From Aquificota bacterium (GTDB lineage: Bacteria; Aquificota; Aquificia; Aquificales; Aquificaceae), in the NCBI GenBank assembly GCA_030950545.1, contig JAUZRJ010000081.1, positions 1 to 44,397 on the forward strand: DNA of 44,397 nt, read 5' to 3'. A model generated the notes under the pieces. The model saw only the letters and a list, made by a program, of their open reading frames with translations, was not told the DNA's origin and searched no databases. Of this stretch, positions 1-9,713 are shown in pieces; the stretch's first letter is position 1; each line of letters begins with the position of its first letter. The position numbers were made by a program, and so were the translations under genes.

Positions 1-985
<985 letters not shown>

Positions 986-1097
986 GGCACAAGCTACTCC
1001 TAGCTGGACCCCAGATCCAGAGGGTTCCTTCCCCCTATTCAGTTGCCAAGGAGCCGGCGGGCCTCTTGGGACCCGCTTACCTCAAGTGCGGTCTATT

Positions 1098-1126
1098 AAT
1101 ATATCACCCGTTTAAGCGGTTGTCAA
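1098..1126 (-). promoter_or_regulatory. Promoter of the rRNA operon: TTGACA-17 bp-TATATT
   Basis: Reverse complement reads TTGACA accgcttaaacgggtga TATATT, about 115 bp upstream of the 16S 5' end. Confidence 0.8.
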
Positions 1127-1191
1127 GCCTTACCCCTGTATGTCGTGCGCAAAAATCCCAGAAGATACAACGCCTTACAGAACGCAGAAAC

Positions 1192-1220
1192 TTGAAAATC
1201 TTTGACTTCAGGTATATACT
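1192..1220 (+). promoter_or_regulatory. Promoter of tRNA-Arg(CCU)/tRNA-Phe: TTGAAA-17 bp-TATACT
   Basis: TTGAAA (1192-1197) and TATACT (1215-1220) with 17-bp spacing; predicted start a few nt upstream of the tRNA at 1233. Confidence 0.6.
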
Positions 1221-1232
1221 TTTTATCTGGCA

Positions 1233-1309
1233 GTCCCCGTAGCTCAGGTGGATAGAGCGCGAGATTCCTAATCTCGAGGTCGCAGGTTCGAGTCCTGCCG
1301 GGGACGCCA
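1233..1309 (+). tRNA. tRNA-Arg (anticodon CCU), CCA encoded
   Basis: Cloverleaf: gtccccg/cggggac acceptor, D arm, anticodon loop ttCCTaa, T loop ggttcgagtcc, GCCA end. Confidence 0.96.
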
Positions 1310-1318
1310 TTTATCAAA

Positions 1319-1391
1319 GGCCCGGTAGCTCAGTTGGTAGAGCACCCGGCTGAAAACCGGGGTGTCGGCGGTTCGAGTCCGCCCTGGGCCA
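1319..1391 (+). tRNA. tRNA-Phe (anticodon GAA)
   Basis: Acceptor ggcccgg/ctgggcc, anticodon stem cccgg/ccggg, loop ctGAAaa, T arm ggttcgagtcc. Confidence 0.96.
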
Positions 1392-2976
1392 TAACCTCCT
1401 TAAAGAGCTCCCTGACGACCTCCTTCCAGTTCCTCCTTCCTTCCTCAACCTTGTCCAGCTCCTCCTCCATCCTGGCCGTGAAGTTGTAATCCATGAGAAC
1501 GGTGAACTTCTCTCTGAGAACCTTGGCGACGCTAATCCCCTTCTCAGTAGGGTATAGCTTCCCCTTGACGACCCTGACGTAACCTCTTTCTTTCAGAGTC
1601 CTCACAATAACCGCGTAGGTGGAAGGTCTTCCTATACCGAGCTTTTCGAGGGTTTTTATCAGAGCTCCCTCAGTGTACCTCGGGGGTGGCTGGGTGACCT
1701 TCTCCTCGACAAATACCCTGACAACCTTAAGTCTGTCCCCCTCTCTGAGGTCGGGGAGAGTCTGTCCCTGTACCTCGTATGGGTATACCTTTGTCCACCC
1801 ATCGAAGAGGACCTTAACCCCTTTGGCGGTCAGTAAAACGGGTTTTCTCAGTGCGGGAGAGACCACCTCTATGCTGACCTCGGTCCTTTGCAGGACCATA
1901 TCGGACATCAGACTTGCGGTGGTCCTTCTGAAGATGAGGTCGTAAACCTCTTCCCCTTTAGGGGGTCTGCCTCCTACGGATGTAGGCCTTATGCACTCGT
2001 GGGCTCCCTGGGCGGTTTTTCTGTCCCTGAGCCTTCTCCGCTTCCCCACGTACTCTTTCCCGAAGTTATGTTCTATGAACTCTATAAACATCTTCACAGC
2101 ATCACCGCTCATCCTGTAGCTGTCGGTCCTGGGATAGGTTATGAAGCCTTCCTCGTAGAGCATCTGGGCTATAGACTGGACCCTTTCGGGTGACAGGCCA
2201 AGCCTTGAGCTTCCTTCAGACTGAAGGGATGAGGTTATAAAGGGTTTCGGGGGCGGTACCTTATCTTCCTTTTTGATAACGGACGCGACCACAAATATAC
2301 CGTCCCTTATCCGCTCCTCTATGTCCTTTGCGTCCGACGGGTTCGAGTAGCGGTAATCGTAAACCGCTTCGAACGTCCTTCCGTCCTTCTCAAGTATAGC
2401 CTTAACGTAGTAATACTTCCTTGGCTTGAAGTTCCTTATCTCCTCTTCCCTATCCACTATAAGCCTCAGGGCGGGTGACTGGACCCTTCCTGCGGAGAGG
2501 TTCCTTGACCCCAGCTCCTTCCAGAGTACGGGGGACACCTTGTAGCCTATCAGCCTGTCCAGTATCCTTCTGGCGAACTGAGACCTGACCAGGTTCATGT
2601 TTATATCACCCGCCTCTTCTATCCCCTTCCTGATAGCCCTTTCCGTTATCTCGTAAAAGACCACACGTCTTATCTCCGCTCCGGTGTCTCTCAGCTCCTC
2701 CTTGAGGAAGTAAGCTATAGCCTCCCCTTCCCTGTCAGGGTCCGTTCCTATGTAGACCACCTTAGATCTTCTGGCGATCCTCTTGAGGTCCCTGAGCTTC
2801 TTCTTCTTGCCCCTCAGATATACATACCTCGGCTTCAGGGTTCTTTCATCAACGCCTATGTCGTTTTCGGGAAGGTCCTTTATGTGGCCGAGGGTCGCCC
2901 TTACGATGAACTCTTTGCCGAGGATCCTGGATATGGTCTTGGCCTTGGTGGGTGATTCGACTATGAACAGAAACAT
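1330..2976 (-). CDS. topA: DNA topoisomerase I (type IA)
   Basis: N-term FLFIVESPTKAKTISRIL, TDPDREGEAIA, FITYPRTDSYRMS (active Tyr), GIGRPSTYAVIVRTL; no C-terminal Zn fingers seen. The last ~20 codons run antisense through tRNA-Phe. Confidence 0.95.
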   Translation of the reverse strand: MFLFIVESPTKAKTISRILGKEFIVRATLGHIKDLPENDIGVDERTLKPRYVYLRGKKKKLRDLKRIARRSKVVYIGTDPDREGEAIAYFLKEELRDTGAEIRRVVFYEITERAIRKGIEEAGDINMNLVRSQFARRILDRLIGYKVSPVLWKELGSRNLSAGRVQSPALRLIVDREEEIRNFKPRKYYYVKAILEKDGRTFEAVYDYRYSNPSDAKDIEERIRDGIFVVASVIKKEDKVPPPKPFITSSLQSEGSSRLGLSPERVQSIAQMLYEEGFITYPRTDSYRMSGDAVKMFIEFIEHNFGKEYVGKRRRLRDRKTAQGAHECIRPTSVGGRPPKGEEVYDLIFRRTTASLMSDMVLQRTEVSIEVVSPALRKPVLLTAKGVKVLFDGWTKVYPYEVQGQTLPDLREGDRLKVVRVFVEEKVTQPPPRYTEGALIKTLEKLGIGRPSTYAVIVRTLKERGYVRVVKGKLYPTEKGISVAKVLREKFTVLMDYNFTARMEEELDKVEEGRRNWKEVVRELFKEVMAQGGLEPPTPRFSAGCSTN

Positions 2977-3468
2977 CTAAACTATTCTGCCCAGGACCTT
3001 CTCCCCCAGCTTTACGTGATACTCTAAGGTCCTCATTATGTCCTCAACCGTCTGTGCTATCTCATCGGTCGCCAGATTCTCCGCGTCCTGTATGGAGCTC
3101 TCTATGAACTCCGCGACAGCCTCTATCCTCTCAAGAAGCGGTTCCTCGTACAGGCTGACGCTCTCCAGGAAAAGGGGGGAGAAGGTCTCAAGGGCGGGAA
3201 GGAGAATGGAAGCCAGGGAAATACTCTCCGAGGTGAGTATTAGGGCTCTCTCCTTCGCGCTCCTCTCCTGCACAGTTTCCATCTCGTCCAAGATCAGGTT
3301 TATCAGTCTGAAGATCTGCACAAGCCTTTTGAGGATGTCTATGCTCCTTGATGTGATCTCCGTACTTACACTCTGGCCCGCAAAGAGAAAGGTGTTTATC
3401 GCTTTTCTCTGAAAGCTTATCTCCTCCTCGAGCTTGGCAAGGAGAATGTAAAAGGCTCCCGTATCCAT
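2977..3468 (-). CDS. Uncharacterised helical protein (start probably MDTGAFYIL, not the 3522 ORF start)
   Basis: ORF between kamA and topA; the 3468 ATG removes most of the overlap with kamA (ends 3485). No family recognised. Confidence 0.7.
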   Translation of the reverse strand: MDTGAFYILLAKLEEEISFQRKAINTFLFAGQSVSTEITSRSIDILKRLVQIFRLINLILDEMETVQERSAKERALILTSESISLASILLPALETFSPLFLESVSLYEEPLLERIEAVAEFIESSIQDAENLATDEIAQTVEDIMRTLEYHVKLGEKVLGRIV

Positions 3469-3484
3469 TATCTTCTGGATCAAG

Positions 3485-4612
3485 TTAAACGTATTCCTCT
3501 TCCGTTTCAACCCTATACTCATCTACGAGTTCTGTGTAGTCGTCGAACCAGTGGGCCTCCGGATTCCTCCTGAAGACCATGAACTTACCCCGGTTTTCAG
3601 GATCCGCAGCCCTGTGGTACCTGAAGAATATGAGGCTTTCCGTCTTACCCAGGATCTCTATCTTTCCCGTCTCGTGGGACATGACATACCTGACACGGGC
3701 TGCGAGCCCGGAAGCTCTGGCCCTGGCTCTTTCGACTATATCTACCGTCTCCTCTATTTTCGTGGAGTACGCCTTGTTACCAGCTGTGGGCCTGCACTGG
3801 AAAAGGTAGTAGGGAGGGACACCCATAAAGGACAGCTCCTCTATCAGCTCCCTTATGACCTCCGCATCGTCGTTTATGCCTTTGAGAATAGGCGTCTGGT
3901 TTGTCTGGACGGTTCCCGTCCTGTGGACAAGGTCGACCGCCTGGCGGGCCTCTTTGGTGAGCTCCCTCGGGTGGTTGAAGTGGTTCATAAGGTACAGCTG
4001 TTTACCTGTCTTCGCGTTGAACCACTCGAAGAGCTCAAGGAGGGCAGGGTCGTCGGAGATCCTGAAGGGGTTTACCGCTGTCATCTTGGAGCCTATCCTC
4101 ACTATCCTCACGTGGGGTATGTCCGCGAGGGCGGTGAGGATCTTCTCCAGCTTCTTCGTGGCCAGGATCAAGGGATCGCCCCCCGTCAGAAGGACGTTGT
4201 TGATCTCGGGATGGTTCCTTATGTACTCAAGGCCCTCGGATACGTCCCTTGCCACCTCGTCGTTATCGTTCATGAACAACCTCTTCCTGAAGCAGAACCT
4301 GCAGTATATACCGCACACATCGGTGACAAGCAGGAGGGCTGTGTCCGGATATTTGTGCTCAAGTCCGTGGACCTTGGTGTACTTACTCTCGTTAGAGGCG
4401 TCCAGCTTACCCCATACCTCCAGCTCCTCCCGTGTGGGTATGACTATGCGTCTTATGGGGTCGTCCGGGTCGTCCCAGTTTATGAGCGAGTTGTAGTAGT
4501 CGTTGGTCCTGAAGGCGAACTTTTCAGTTACTTCCTGAAGCTCTTCTCTCTCGGATTGGGGAAGTTGCTCCACGAACTTCAGATCTATGATGTATTTAAC
4601 CCTTCTTTTCAT
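3485..4612 (-). CDS. kamA: Radical SAM lysine 2,3-aminomutase family protein
   Basis: CGIYCRFCFRKRLF (CxxxCxxC), LLTGGDPL, QTPILKGIND, PYYLFQCRPTAGN; SD GGAGGTGG before the ATG at 4612. Confidence 0.88.
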   Translation of the reverse strand: MKRRVKYIIDLKFVEQLPQSEREELQEVTEKFAFRTNDYYNSLINWDDPDDPIRRIVIPTREELEVWGKLDASNESKYTKVHGLEHKYPDTALLLVTDVCGIYCRFCFRKRLFMNDNDEVARDVSEGLEYIRNHPEINNVLLTGGDPLILATKKLEKILTALADIPHVRIVRIGSKMTAVNPFRISDDPALLELFEWFNAKTGKQLYLMNHFNHPRELTKEARQAVDLVHRTGTVQTNQTPILKGINDDAEVIRELIEELSFMGVPPYYLFQCRPTAGNKAYSTKIEETVDIVERARARASGLAARVRYVMSHETGKIEILGKTESLIFFRYHRAADPENRGKFMVFRRNPEAHWFDDYTELVDEYRVETEEEYV

Positions 4613-4722
4613 AGCACCCACCTCCTTCTGGTTGATAAAAGTGAAGCTGTAGCCAGTTTTTGCAGGAATTTATTTTAAATTTAAGGTCCCGGATGTCAAG
4701 CCTTCACAGACTGAAAGTCTTT

Positions 4723-4743
4723 AAAGTGTATAATCTACACTTT
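4723..4743. promoter_or_regulatory. Perfect inverted repeat AAAGTGTA-taatc-TACACTTT overlapping a TATAAT box
   Basis: 8-bp perfect arms with a 5-nt spacer; TATAAT at 4729-4734; start codon at 4746. Confidence 0.6.
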
Positions 4744-4745
4744 AG

Positions 4746-5510
4746 ATGGGGTTTTCAGGTTTGGTTTTAGGTTTTATATTTTTGAGTTTGATGTTTTTAG
4801 AGAGCTGTGGTGTGAAAAAACCGCCAAAACCACCTCCTTATCCTGAGTTTCAGGTTAAGAGAATAGGCGATCTCGTTTACGTGATCCCGAAAGGTAGAGA
4901 AGTTGTGGTTAAGGGTTTCGTGAAAGGAGAAGGATTCTGGTACAGGAAGGAAGAAGGAAGGTTCTGTTTTAAAGTCTCACACAGGAGGGGCAGATCGGTT
5001 CTGAGCTGTGTTGAGGGCAAGGTGACGGGCAAGCCCGAGGTTGAGGTCAGGGTTCTGGAGGACAGAGTGGTGATACGGGCAAGGGGGTTTGAGGGTTACA
5101 GGGTGTATCCGGTGATGGATGAGCTTATACCGATAGAGGTAGCCAGGTTCCGGAATGAGACCACCCTGAGGAGGGAACACACCCTGAGAAGATACGGGAT
5201 CACAGGAGTTGTACGGGGTGCGGAGACGGAGCCTGTAATAGTTGAGGTTCCTCCCCTGGAGCCTCCGGTCCCTGATCCTCCTGAAGATCTCAGCTACACC
5301 GTCAGAGGAAACAGAATAGTTATCTTCTGGAGGTGGGAGGAGGGTGTGAGCTACCTTGTCTACAGAGGGGATAAACTACTCACGGAAAAGCCTATAAAGA
5401 CAAACGTCTTCGTGGACGACCTCCCGCCAAGGGTGACCGTTTACAGGGTTGTTGCTGTGAACAGATTCGGGAAGAGAAGCAGACCCGCGGTTATAGTTTA
5501 CAGGCCGTAA
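4746..5510 (+). CDS. Predicted lipoprotein with fibronectin type III-like domain
   Basis: Hydrophobic N-term followed by LMFLESCG (lipobox-like), proline-rich linker, then PPEDLSYTVRGNRIVIFWRW...YRVVAVNRFGKRS, typical of Fn3. Confidence 0.75.
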   Translation: MGFSGLVLGFIFLSLMFLESCGVKKPPKPPPYPEFQVKRIGDLVYVIPKGREVVVKGFVKGEGFWYRKEEGRFCFKVSHRRGRSVLSCVEGKVTGKPEVEVRVLEDRVVIRARGFEGYRVYPVMDELIPIEVARFRNETTLRREHTLRRYGITGVVRGAETEPVIVEVPPLEPPVPDPPEDLSYTVRGNRIVIFWRWEEGVSYLVYRGDKLLTEKPIKTNVFVDDLPPRVTVYRVVAVNRFGKRSRPAVIVYRP

Positions 5511-6931
5511 TGGGCAGCTATCGCGGCGGATATGGCGAGGACCATATCCTCCTTATCTATCTCACCCTCCACCTCAAAGTCGTACTCGCCCCTCCGCAGT
5601 TTCTCCTCCAGAAACCTGACCCCGAAGTCCCCCTTCATGAAATCCGGGTCCCTGACTATCTCCCTGTAGAGGGGTATATTGGTGGGTATACCCCTTATGA
5701 TGAACTCGTCTATGGCACGTCTCGCCCTGGCGACCGCCTTTTCCCAGGTAAGGGCCCAGACTGTCATCTTGGCTATGAGTGAGTCGTAGTAGGGGGGTAT
5801 TATGTAGTCCTTGTAGACGCTCGCGTCTATCCTGACACCAGGCCCTCCGGGGGAGTAGTAGGCGGTTATCTTGCCCGGTGAGGGAGCGAAGTTCTTCTTC
5901 GGGTCCTCCGCGTTTATCCTGAACTCTATGGCGTAACCCCTGAAGGTTATATCGCTCTGGAGATAGGGAAGGGGTTCTCCCGCAGCTATCCTTATCATCA
6001 TCTCCACTATGTCCACACCCGTTATCGTCTCGGTTATGGTGTGCTCGACCTGAAGCCTCGTGTTCATCTCTATGAAGTAAAACTCCTTACTTTCCCTGTC
6101 CACGAGAAACTCAAGGGTCCCCGCGTTCTCGTAGCCCACCTTCATGAGCGCCTTAACCGCACTCCCCAGTATCCTCATCCTGAGCTCCTGGTCCAGGGCG
6201 GGCGACGGGGCTATCTCTATGAGCTTCTGGTGCCTCCTCTGGATCGAGCAGTCCCTCTCCCCGAGGTGTATTATGTTCCCGTATCTGTCTCCGAGGACCT
6301 GAACCTCTATGTGCTTGGGGTTGTCAAGATACCTCTCTATGAAGAGGTCTCCCTTCCCGAAGAAGGTCTCCGCCTCCCTGAAGGCGGACTCGAAGGACCT
6401 CTCGAGCTCTTCCTCCGATCTTACGACCCTCATACCCCTACCGCCCCCTCCGTAGGCGGCTTTCAGCATGAGGGGGAAGCCTATCTCCTTAGCAGCATGT
6501 TTTGCGTCCTCAAGAGACTTGACGGGTTCATCGGCTCCGGGAACTACGGGGAGACCCGCCTCCTTCATTATCCTCTTAGCCTTCACCTTGTCACCGAACA
6601 TCTCTATCTGTTCAGGTGTCGGACCTATGAAGACTATCCCCCTCTTCCTGCAGTATCTTGCGAAGTCCGCGTTCTCCGCCAGGAAGCCGTAACCGGGGTG
6701 TATCGCCTCCGCACCCACCTGGCGGGCGAGGTCCACTATCCTGACGTAGTCAAGGTAAGCCCTCACAGGGTCTCCGGGTATGAGGTAAGCTTCGTCCGCC
6801 TTCTTCACGTAGAGGGCCTTTACATCCGCCTCCGAGTATACCGCTACCGTTCTTATACCGAGCTCCTTGCAGGCCCTTATTATCCTGAGGGCCACTTCTC
6901 CCCTGTTGGCGACGAGAACCTTCTTGAACAT
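5498..6931 (-). CDS. Biotin carboxylase subunit (pyruvate carboxylase subunit A / 2-oxoglutarate carboxylase small subunit type)
   Basis: MFKKVLVANRGEVALRIIRACKELGI, HPGYGFLAEN, AAYGGGGRGMRVV, ERDCSIQRRHQK, EMNTRLQVEHTITE. Start set to MFKKV (6931). Confidence 0.93.
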   Translation of the reverse strand: MFKKVLVANRGEVALRIIRACKELGIRTVAVYSEADVKALYVKKADEAYLIPGDPVRAYLDYVRIVDLARQVGAEAIHPGYGFLAENADFARYCRKRGIVFIGPTPEQIEMFGDKVKAKRIMKEAGLPVVPGADEPVKSLEDAKHAAKEIGFPLMLKAAYGGGGRGMRVVRSEEELERSFESAFREAETFFGKGDLFIERYLDNPKHIEVQVLGDRYGNIIHLGERDCSIQRRHQKLIEIAPSPALDQELRMRILGSAVKALMKVGYENAGTLEFLVDRESKEFYFIEMNTRLQVEHTITETITGVDIVEMMIRIAAGEPLPYLQSDITFRGYAIEFRINAEDPKKNFAPSPGKITAYYSPGGPGVRIDASVYKDYIIPPYYDSLIAKMTVWALTWEKAVARARRAIDEFIIRGIPTNIPLYREIVRDPDFMKGDFGVRFLEEKLRRGEYDFEVEGEIDKEDMVLAISAAIAAHYGL

Positions 6932-6947
6932 AAGGAAAATATTAGCA

Positions 6948-7069
6948 TCACTGGGCACAGCAGGAGAGCCTGGAGATATCCTTCCTGAAGCTCTGTGCCC
7001 AGAGCTTTACGCACTCGGAGAAGGTCGGGTAAACGTCCACAGTGTCTATTATGTCCGCGAGTGTTAAAC
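6948..7069 (-). pseudogene. C-terminal fragment of mercuric reductase (merA remnant)
   Basis: Manual translation: ..VECLTLADIIDTVDVYPTFSECVKLWAQSFRKDISRLSCCAQ*. It resembles the MerA C-terminus (..TVDDIIDTVHxxPTxSEaiKlaAQSFxRDxSKLSCC), including the terminal CC pair. No upstream MerA domains are present. Confidence 0.75.
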
Positions 7070-7105
7070 ATTCCACCCGACTGGAAGGCAAGTATCTTTT
7101 TACAG

Positions 7106-7843
7106 GTGAGGAGGCTGAAGAAGGAGCTCGGACAGCACATACTCGTATCGGGCGGAGTTCTAAGGAGGCTGGTAGAGTTCCTGGAGGTGTCCGAGGGGGA
7201 CACCGTGGTCGAGGTAGGGGGCGGGACGGGAAACCTCACGAGGGAGCTTCTCAGAACCCGCCTCGGGAGACTCGTAACCCTGGAAGTTGATGGTGATATG
7301 GTTAAGGAGCTGAGGAAGATAGAAGACAACAGGCTCACCGTTCTGGAGGCGGACGCCACCGCCTTTGACCTCTGCTCCCTGGGAGAGAACGTCAAGGTCA
7401 TAGGCAACCTGCCCTACAACGTGGCGTCCCTGATACTGGAGAACACGGTAAGGTGCAGGTCGTGTGTCCCCCTTGCCATCTTCACCTTCCAGAAAGAGGT
7501 AGCCCTCAAGCTGACAGGGAAGACAGAACCCGGCTGGCTTACCCTCTTTGTCCACACCTTCTACAGGGTAGAGTACATGATGAGCATCCCTCCCAAGTTC
7601 TTCTTTCCGAAGCCGAGGGTCGAGTCCGGGGTTGTGAGACTGAGAAGACGGGAGGATGCGGGTGTCGGGGATTTGATCTCGTACAAGAGATTCCTGACGA
7701 GGGTCTTCTCAGGCAAAAAGAAAAAGATCAAGAACCTTATACCCCAGGACATTGTAAACCGTGCGGGGATAGACCCGGACCTCAGACCTCACCAGCTATC
7801 CCTAGAGGAGATCCTGAGGCTGTATAATGTTCTTGAGCGATGA
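7106..7843 (+). CDS. rsmA: 16S rRNA dimethyladenosine transferase RsmA/KsgA (GTG start)
   Basis: RRLKKELGQHILVSGGVLRRLV, VVEVGGGTGNLT, VIGNLPYNVAS, FQKEVALKL, FFFPKPRVESGVVRL. The ORF-track start at 6995 runs through the merA-remnant region. Confidence 0.93.
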   Translation: MRRLKKELGQHILVSGGVLRRLVEFLEVSEGDTVVEVGGGTGNLTRELLRTRLGRLVTLEVDGDMVKELRKIEDNRLTVLEADATAFDLCSLGENVKVIGNLPYNVASLILENTVRCRSCVPLAIFTFQKEVALKLTGKTEPGWLTLFVHTFYRVEYMMSIPPKFFFPKPRVESGVVRLRRREDAGVGDLISYKRFLTRVFSGKKKKIKNLIPQDIVNRAGIDPDLRPHQLSLEEILRLYNVLER

Positions 7844-8682
7844 AGGACGTTCTGTTCTTCGAGAGGGACCCTTACGCACCCATAAGGCACTGCTACCCGG
7901 TCTCCAAGGTCCTCTACGAGGGAAAGAGCGATTATCAGGAGATACTTGTGATAGAAACCCCCGATTTCGGGAAGCTCCTGATACTTGACGGTGTGGTTCA
8001 GCTCGATGAGAAGTACGAGTTCATGTATCACGAGTTTCTCGCCCACGTTCCCATGCACGCACACCCGAAACCGGAAAGTGTCCTGATAATAGGAGGCGGT
8101 GACGGAGGCACCCTGAGGGAGGTCCTGAAGCACGACTGTGTGAAGAGGGCTGTCCTCGTCGACATAGACAGGGAGGTCATAGAGGTCTCCAAGAGGTTCT
8201 TCCCAACACTTTCCAAGTCTTTCGACGACCCGAGGGCCATAGTGGTAAACGAGGACGGCTACAAGTTCGTCCAAGAGTGTGAGAACGAGTTCGATGTAAT
8301 CATAGTGGACTCCACGGACCCTGTAGGCTTTGCCCACGCACTCACCACAGAGGAGTTCTTCAGGTTCGTCCACAGGGCTCTTAAGGAGGACGGCATATTC
8401 ACCGCCCAGACAGAGTCAATCCACTACCACCTGGACATGGTCGTCAGGATACAGAAGAGTCTGAGGAAGATCTTTCCCGTGGTGGACCTCTTCACCTCCG
8501 TCATTCCCGTATACGCGGGCTACTGGTGGACCTACTCCATAGCTTCTAAGAAACACCCCGTAAGGGAGCCCGTCAGGGAGGTGAAGGTCCAGACGAAGAT
8601 ATACTCGGAGGAGATGCACAGGTACGCCTTCCTGCCGGAGGGTTTTTACAGGAAGATACTCGAGGGAGGGTTTAAGTTATAA
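7840..8682 (+). CDS. speE: Spermidine synthase / polyamine aminopropyltransferase
   Basis: ILDGVVQLDEKYEFMYHEFLAHVP, VLIIGGGDGGTLREVLKH, DVIIVDSTDPVGFA; overlaps the rsmA stop (atga). Confidence 0.95.
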   Translation: MKDVLFFERDPYAPIRHCYPVSKVLYEGKSDYQEILVIETPDFGKLLILDGVVQLDEKYEFMYHEFLAHVPMHAHPKPESVLIIGGGDGGTLREVLKHDCVKRAVLVDIDREVIEVSKRFFPTLSKSFDDPRAIVVNEDGYKFVQECENEFDVIIVDSTDPVGFAHALTTEEFFRFVHRALKEDGIFTAQTESIHYHLDMVVRIQKSLRKIFPVVDLFTSVIPVYAGYWWTYSIASKKHPVREPVREVKVQTKIYSEEMHRYAFLPEGFYRKILEGGFKL

Positions 8683-8715
8683 TATCTTGACTGTCCCAAG
8701 TCCGGAGGTAAGGTT

Positions 8716-9057
8716 ATGCCGAGGCAGAGACACTACAGGACCCTGAGATTTTACGAGACCGTCTTTGTCCTAAAGCCCACCCTGAACGAGGAGGAAGTCA
8801 AGAGAAGAGCTGAGGAGATAAAGAAGTTCATAGAGTCCAAGGGAGGGGAGATACTCCACTTCCAGGACTGGGGGACCAAAACCCTCGCTTACAGGATAGA
8901 CAACTACAACCACGGAAGGTACTTCCTCATCCAGTTCAAGACGGAAAACCCCCAGCTACCCAACGAGCTCGACTTCCAGCTCAAGATAAACGAGGACGTG
9001 ATAAGGTGGCTCAACTTCCAGATAAAGGAGAGCGAGGTGATAAGAAGTGCTAAATAA
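8716..9057 (+). CDS. rpsF: 30S ribosomal protein S6
   Basis: RFYETVFVLKPTLNEEEV..DWGTKTLAYRIDNYNHGRYFLIQFKTE; first gene of rpsF-ssb-rpsR-rplI. Confidence 0.96.
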   Translation: MPRQRHYRTLRFYETVFVLKPTLNEEEVKRRAEEIKKFIESKGGEILHFQDWGTKTLAYRIDNYNHGRYFLIQFKTENPQLPNELDFQLKINEDVIRWLNFQIKESEVIRSAK

Positions 9058-9469
9058 GGTCCTCCTGATAGGAAGGCTGGTAAAGGACCCCGTGATAAGG
9101 TATCTCCCTTCGGGAACACCTGTTACCGAGTTCGGGATAGTCTGGAACAGGAGGTTCAGGTCGGGGGAGGAGTGGAAGGAGGAGAGCCACTTTTTCGACA
9201 TAAAGGCTTACGGCGGTTTGGCGGAAGACCTCGCCAGCAGGCTTTCCAAGGGGTACACAGTTGTGGTTGAGGGCAGGCTCTCCCAGGAGCGGTGGACGGG
9301 CCAGGACGGAAAGACCTACAGCAGGGTCAGGATAGTGGCTGAGAGCGTGAGGATCATAAGGAAGCCCAAGATGGAGGAGGTGGAGTCGGAGGAGCTACCT
9401 GAGCCAAAGGTCTCCCCCGGCGTTGAAGAAACCTCACCCTTCGGTGAGGAGGACGAGATACCCTTTTGA
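9047..9469 (+). CDS. ssb: Single-stranded DNA-binding protein
   Basis: MLNKVLLIGRLVKDPVIRYLPSGTPVTEFGI..., acidic tail ending EEDEIPF. Confidence 0.95.
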   Translation: MLNKVLLIGRLVKDPVIRYLPSGTPVTEFGIVWNRRFRSGEEWKEESHFFDIKAYGGLAEDLASRLSKGYTVVVEGRLSQERWTGQDGKTYSRVRIVAESVRIIRKPKMEEVESEELPEPKVSPGVEETSPFGEEDEIPF

Positions 9470-9481
9470 GGAGGTAAGGAC

Positions 9482-9703
9482 ATGGCGATAAAGAAACCCG
9501 CCAAAAAGAAGAGCTGTTACTTCTGCGAGGCGGGCAGGGAACCTGACTACAAGAACTACGAAGAGCTCAGGCAGTTCATGACCGATAGGGCCAGGATAAA
9601 GTCGAGGAGGCAGACGAACCTCTGTGCCAAGCACCAGAGGAGACTCGCCCTGCAGATAAAGAGGGCGAGACAGCTGGCCCTGCTCCCGTACGTGGTTGTT
9701 TAG
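9482..9703 (+). CDS. rpsR: 30S ribosomal protein S18
   Basis: KKSCYFCEAGREPDYKNYEELRQFMTDRARIKSRRQTNLCAKHQRRLALQIKRARQLALLPY. Confidence 0.97.
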   Translation: MAIKKPAKKKSCYFCEAGREPDYKNYEELRQFMTDRARIKSRRQTNLCAKHQRRLALQIKRARQLALLPYVVV

Positions 9704-9713
9704 GAGGGGTCCG

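Noticed and set aside
1104-1317. ORFs MASPAGLEPATSRLG... and MINGVPGRTRTCDLEIRN...
   Set aside because: Antisense translations of tRNA-Arg(CCU); typical spurious tRNA-derived peptides.
3551-4678. 375-aa plus-strand ORF opposite kamA
   Set aside because: Shadow ORF from codon bias; no protein-like features, whereas kamA on the other strand is clear.
6041-6988. 315-aa plus-strand ORF opposite the biotin carboxylase gene
   Set aside because: Antisense shadow ORF; the minus-strand protein is conserved.
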